Below, piece by piece: positions 58,776 to 64,000 of a stretch of 64,000 bases of DNA. The DNA is from Odiellus spinosus (taxonomy: Eukaryota; Arthropoda; Arachnida; Opiliones; Phalangiidae), in NCBI GenBank assembly GCA_963920705.1, contig OY987234.1, forward strand, positions 6,831,851 through 6,895,850, written 5' to 3'. Numbering within the stretch: position 1 is the stretch's first letter; each line of letters begins with the position of its first letter. Both the position numbers and the translations under genes were made by a program. The notes under the pieces are model-generated. The model made no database searches. It was not told where the DNA came from and saw only the letters and a list, made by a program, of their open reading frames with translations.

Positions 58776-61700
58776 TCAACGATGGTACAAATTACGTCTT
58801 TGTCCGAATCACGCGATAAATAGTTTCCCTAACTGAAAATAGTTAAATCAACTATGACGTTGCATGGTTCGTAAGATTTTTAAGTATAAAAAGTACTGAT
58901 AGAACTTTAAAAAATCGGTGATTCCTCGTGACCGAGTTTTGCACCCTTGTATGCTAGACAGTTTACTGCTAAGATTAACCGTGATCCTTGAATTTAGCCG
59001 TCGTAAAACGTATAGACAAGCTATACTTGACAATTCGGTTTTCTCGAGAAATTTCCCAGTCTAAAATGCCTCGAAACCGTTTTATATAGGCGAAACCTTT
59101 GATAAGTTTTGATAAGGTTTTTTAATCTTATTTTTAAACAACTCGATTATTATGAGAATCGATCCCACTGGTTTAAAGATTTTATTAAAAATATCTTTTA
59201 CCGTTCATTTCAGCCTATCTTTGGCTCGCGGACAACCCGCTGAGATAAGTCTCTCGCTTTACATTTAATATAAGGTCTAGTCAATAGGATCGAATGAAGG
59301 AAATTAGTAAGACCACGCGTCATCGTGATACGTTCATTGTAGTAATGTATAAGACGCGCCAAAATTCACCGCGTGGGTCTCTTTCTGGCAATTTGATAGC
59401 GGATTTAAAACCATCAAGCAAGATCGAATTTGTCCCGAGGTCCGATTCCCCGCGGCCTGTGATCGTTTACCCAAAATTTCAAGCTTATATAGTTGATTAA
59501 ACGTAATTAAGGAGACGAGTTTGTGGTTCCCATCGGCTCATCCCCGCGGTTATAGGATACGATACAAATATAACCCCGTAAATATCGCGAGACCGATTTT
59601 ATCCAATAAGCGTCGAGAGGTCATCGAACCAATCTCCAATTTCAACATTAATATGAGAGTCGCTTTTAATTAGTCCCAATTTCTAGAATTAACCGCCAAG
59701 CTAAACCAACTAATTAACTCGACCTCCTTCATCCGCTGATACCGTTCTCAAAATTTGATTTTAAGACGCGTTCGCACCGTTGAGTTTCAAATTTTTAAAG
59801 GTTGAATGAACTAACTCCGAAAACTAGTCCACCAGAAATCAATTTTTAAATGGAGACGCGCGGCATAATTAATTCCGTCCAAACGTACGGTTTAAAAAGC
59901 GCCTATAAAATTTTTACTATAAAATATTCTACCGTTTTCAGCAAATAGGATTTGAAAAATCGCGTTAAACCCTGTTTTTTCGAGAGAAAAGGGGAGTGGC
60001 CAAATTTTCGTATCTGAATTGTAGCTATCTTTCGAGAAAGTGTGAAATATCGCGAAAGATCCGAACTTTCCTTGCAGCGGCGCCACTAGTGGGGTCTATT
60101 TGAAATAGATCCCCCCCCCCCCGTAGAACTTCTATAATGATTTTTTTGCTCTCTTTTAAGCAGAAAATAGGTTTTGGATTCGAAAAGTAGGCTTTACACA
60201 AATGATTCGTTTGGATTTTGATTGGAAAAGATTTCATCTCCAGCCCCTCTTTCTCGTTGAGTCTTTTTTAGCGTTATTAAAGGATGCGCGGAGGATGGTA
60301 AGAAGACGGCGTGACTTCCGCTATAGAAAGGTCGATCTACATTCGCATCAAGGGCGAAGGATGAGGAGGGTGTGATGGGATGATCCTTATAAAAATAAAC
60401 GAGGTATTTTCGTCTCATTTTCAAGAGCAGGGGCGTAAAAGAGGTGCCATATTTCCACCAGACCCCTCCCCTATACCCCCCGAAGCATCTTATATCTTCC
60501 CCTTTTCCGTAATAATAACGCTGGACCCCAAACCCTCATCCACAGCGCGCCACCAGTTTTATAAGGAGCGGGAAAAGATGACGGAGTACCAAAGCCAGGA
60601 ACTAGGCACGCTGGAATAAGAGAGAAATGGAAAGAGGAGAAATAGAACCGAGGATCCGTGAGCTATAGCTAGAAGAGAAGGTATACCGCTTGGTAGGGGG
60701 GCGCCAGGGTATTATATACGTAAATTGACACGAGAGACCGACGAGAGAAACTAATTAGGCGAACAATCGATACGAAATTAGCCGCCCAACCCCTCGCCCT
60801 CTCTCACCCATCCACCCCTCACACCAAACCCCCGACACCAACCATCCACGCTACTATCTCCGCGCGGACCGAATTCTTTGAACGCGCTTCTAAAGGAAAA
60901 GTACGGATATCTCGTGTTGGGAACATATTTTACTTACAAGCGGAATGAAAGAGTTATAAGCTGTGTTTAGATATTCACTACTAAATACTCTCTATATTAG
61001 ACAATCGGTTTAAAAATTGCAGTTTCTAACGTAGTTCAACGGAAAAAGATTAAATTTTATAAATATCACGTACTACTTTGTATTTAAATACTAATTCAAA
61101 CCGCGTGCATTCCATTAAAATATTTGTACGTTAATTGCGGCTCTGGTTGTTAGAGAGTATATAATAATAATATATATAAATATTTGTTTAAAAATCAACC
61201 ATGACACTTCCTTCGTGAAAGGTAGCCAACACCTTTTGAAGAGAACATGTTTTCTTAATGGCTTTTTTTCTTTGGAAAGACATTAAATTCAAACTGATTG
61301 AAAAAATAGCCTTTACCAGAAATTGTTCTGTGGTATAAATTTTGTATTTGGTATAAATTTAGCAGAAACGTTATTGTTTCTATGTAGAGGTCGACGCGAT
61401 GTTTTTAGACAGATCAATGTTTAGTCGGTCACAATTTCGTAACGGCATCAATTTTTCCATTATTGTTTTTATTGGAATATTCATTTCTTTTTAGACTTTT
61501 TCTTGGTAGGCCAAGTCAAACAAGACTTATCGGCCACAACTGTTATTGGTATGTTTAATAAGAATCGCCATTATCTTTTTTACCGCGCTTACTATTAATT
61601 GATGATTTTAATAAAATTATATTTTCAAACTCTCATCGACAGTTATCCGAGATAACTATTTCAAATTTAGGTTTTAAGAGACTAAGCCTTTGAAAATTTC

Positions 61701-64000
61701 TTCGTTGCTAGCGATTTTCGCGGAACCTCGTTTCATCAATTCGTGGCCTTGTATAGTAAAATGCCTGAACCCTACTAAGGCCTGGCCTCTTTCTTCCTCG
61801 AATTTCCCTTCCTATACCGGCTCGCCTCGGGACCAACCAACTAATACGAGTATATTAATACAAAATCTAGCGGGAATGGGCTACTCCTATGAAAAACGTA
61901 TTGATTTATATAAGTATCGTTGGTTCATTCTCGAATTATTAAGTACGACAGCGTTAATACTTGGGAAGTGCCAAGGTACGCGCGGGGGCTGAAGCTCTCA
62001 GTCAAAATAATAAAGCCTATCCAAACATCGAAGGTGGCATAATGGGCGGTGAAATTAATATCTTACCCTAGCGCACCCTACACGCTACACCATCCCTATC
62101 GCTGTCGAATTCAGATTGAATTTTCAGAAGCATTCGAGATAGCAAACCATATTTTTCAAAGTAACTGCGTCAAAGAGATAGGGGATGGTGTATGTTGGTA
62201 CTACCTGATTATTAAAATTTATCATTTTGGCTCCATTCTCAAGATTCTACGAAAGACGGTATATGATTGGCTTGGAAAAGGAGACCCGCTTCTCGAGGGT
62301 TTTGGAGCGTAAAGTCTGTCGCAAACTGTTTCTCCGTACTTGAACTATGGCGATGTTATCTTTTACTTGGGGCGCGTGGAGAAAATGTTGTTTTTAAAAA
62401 TATTTTACAGTATCCTTACGCGGATTCGCTCAGTAGTCTTTGTATCCGCAGTGACGTAAGTATATAAAAAATGGTTCATCATGTCGTTAACCTTTAAAAA
62501 GCTACGTTGAAGTTGGAGCTTTCCCCGTCTTGTGGCATCAACCATTTGATATTTTAGGCGAGCTTCATCCAGTCTACACTTCAAGGCCTGTGTACAACCG
62601 GCATACGCTTACAGATAAGCTCCAAAAATAATTTATCAGACAAACGCGATTTTGCGCGCGTTGGACTTTAGTTCGGGGTGAAAACGTACTTCAATTTTAT
62701 TGTCAACTTGATGACTACGATAAAGAGCGGTTGGAAATCCACCCCTTGCCCCTTTTCACCAAATCCCCTCCCAAGAAGGACGAGACCAGAATTTTCCGCG
62801 CTTTGGAACGTTGTCAACCGCCCAAACCCAAAACTCGTTACTCGGTTTACCGTACAACGCGAAAGGGCCCGAGTTATGTCACCAAACATATAAAAATTAA
62901 CACTCTTAGAAAAGACCCTATTTCCCACCGGAAAAAAAACTGCGTCGTATTCGTTTAAAGCATTCTAATATTGTCACAAGATTTACCGACGTGGTTAAGA
63001 GCCCGAAGCATCTACTCTAGAAGTTTGGTTGGGAAACTATAACTAAAGGATCCGCCGTTTTAGGACCGTTTATATTTATGGTCTAGAACTTGGTATCGAG
63101 AGCCACGCCTCCGACCCTTAATGACACGAAGATTCAAAATTAGTGCTCTTGACGCGGAACTCCGCCATATTACCAAGTAATCTTTTGAAAAGACCATATT
63201 ATTAAATGAAAGTGAGACAGCCTTTTCAATATGGATAGATAGTTTGAGACCATAGAACTAGATACCGAGAAGCTAGAGGACAGCCCTTTTTAATCAAATT
63301 AACTCCCTGGTCGCAAACAAACTAGATAACTAAAGAGAAACTCTCACTTAAATTAACGTTTTTTGCGGCTGATATTATCAATTAAAGCTATTTTTAACAT
63401 TGGTTTTATATTAAATATTTTACTATATGATTTGCCACTAATAATTGAATTCTTGCAAAATTAGACTAACTGAAGCATAAAATAACAAAATATATTTTTT
63501 CAGTATATCCGATCTTTAAAATTGAACAGCTTTATTTTTTTCGGTCCAACTTTTATCAAATTCATTCTAAAGAGAATAAACGTAAATTTTTATTCTTGAA
63601 CATGGCGTGGTGTCAAGTATCCCCATTATAGGAGCCCCACGCGTTTCTATAGGGACACAGATATTAGAGAAGACGAAGTTATAGCCATGCCAGCTAGGAA
63701 AAGGGTGCATTTATTTTAAAAAGCCCTTACGATTACGAAGGGGATACGAAGTAGAAATAGTAGCTGATTATATAGCTTAGATATATTTAGAAAAATATGA
63801 AAAATGACTTGTAATATCGTTGGGGGGTATATCCTCGGAAAAAGAGCTCGGCATCTGTCGGGAACATCTCGAGCCATATCGAGAATCGAGTACGTAATCA
63901 GAGGAAAGAGTATGAAAAGATAGAAGCCCATTCTCTGTTCTCCCAACGAAGCACGAATTGGTTGCAAGGTGCGGATCACTTACAATAGGCGAATTTATAA
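58776..64000. other. Non-coding DNA
   Basis: No gene recognised. It includes a 12-C run at 60111-60122 and a C-rich tract around 60780-60850. Confidence 0.45.

Noticed and set aside
10617-64000. tRNA or rRNA genes
   Set aside because: I looked for T-loop-like GGTTCGAATCC motifs and cloverleaf context; isolated similar strings (such as near 14116 and 59451) lack the partner arms.

Overview
The window looks like gene-poor, repeat-rich DNA from an animal, most likely an invertebrate and possibly an arthropod. It is AT-rich and not visibly depleted in CG. It carries Ty3/Gypsy LTR retrotransposons, a jockey/CR1-like LINE fragment, many short inverted-repeat (MITE-like) elements and minisatellites. 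I found no cellular protein-coding gene, tRNA or rRNA. The taxonomic call is inference from repeat content only.

Region 1 (1-10616) is a nested pair of Ty3/Gypsy elements. An older plus-strand element, probably Mag-like, enters from the left edge. Its pol (RNase H, zinc-binding and integrase core) is open up to 1547. It is interrupted there by a complete, apparently young minus-strand Gypsy element (1548-9766). That element has two 1489-bp LTRs with no difference found by eye, a gag with two zinc knuckles and a pol with protease, reverse transcriptase, RNase H and integrase. Pol lies in the -1 frame relative to gag, with in-phase slippery heptamers in the 100-nt overlap. The host element resumes at 9767 with the pol C-terminus, followed by a 35-A run and its own 233-bp 3' LTR (10384-10616). 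A 4-bp target duplication (GAAC/CAAC) keeps the host frame in phase.

Region 2 (10617-49795) is non-coding. It holds several families of short, mostly inverted-repeat elements in multiple copies. Family 1 has TIR AGCTACGGTCACACTAG and includes copies near 14.1, 31.4, 35.0, 37.1 and 38.8 kb. Family 2 is palindromic and TTAA-flanked, at 27.2 and 46.0 kb. Family 3 contains GATGGCGCCAGC and lies at 12.5, 39.8 and 48.6 kb. Family 4 lies at 22.0, 23.4, 34.0, 35.3 and 42.5 kb. A 155-bp element is nested in one family 4 copy with empty-site support, and a 243-bp double palindrome abuts another at 42.95 kb.

Region 3 (49796-52060) is a minisatellite complex: a 28-bp array, a 31-bp array and a second 31-bp array in the opposite orientation whose unit looks related to the first two. 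A 5'-truncated LINE copy sits inside the third array with a 19-bp flanking repeat.

Region 4 (52061-64000) is non-coding, with one hAT-like inverted-terminus junction near 53.27 kb, a small hairpin element near 58.7 kb and no recognisable gene.
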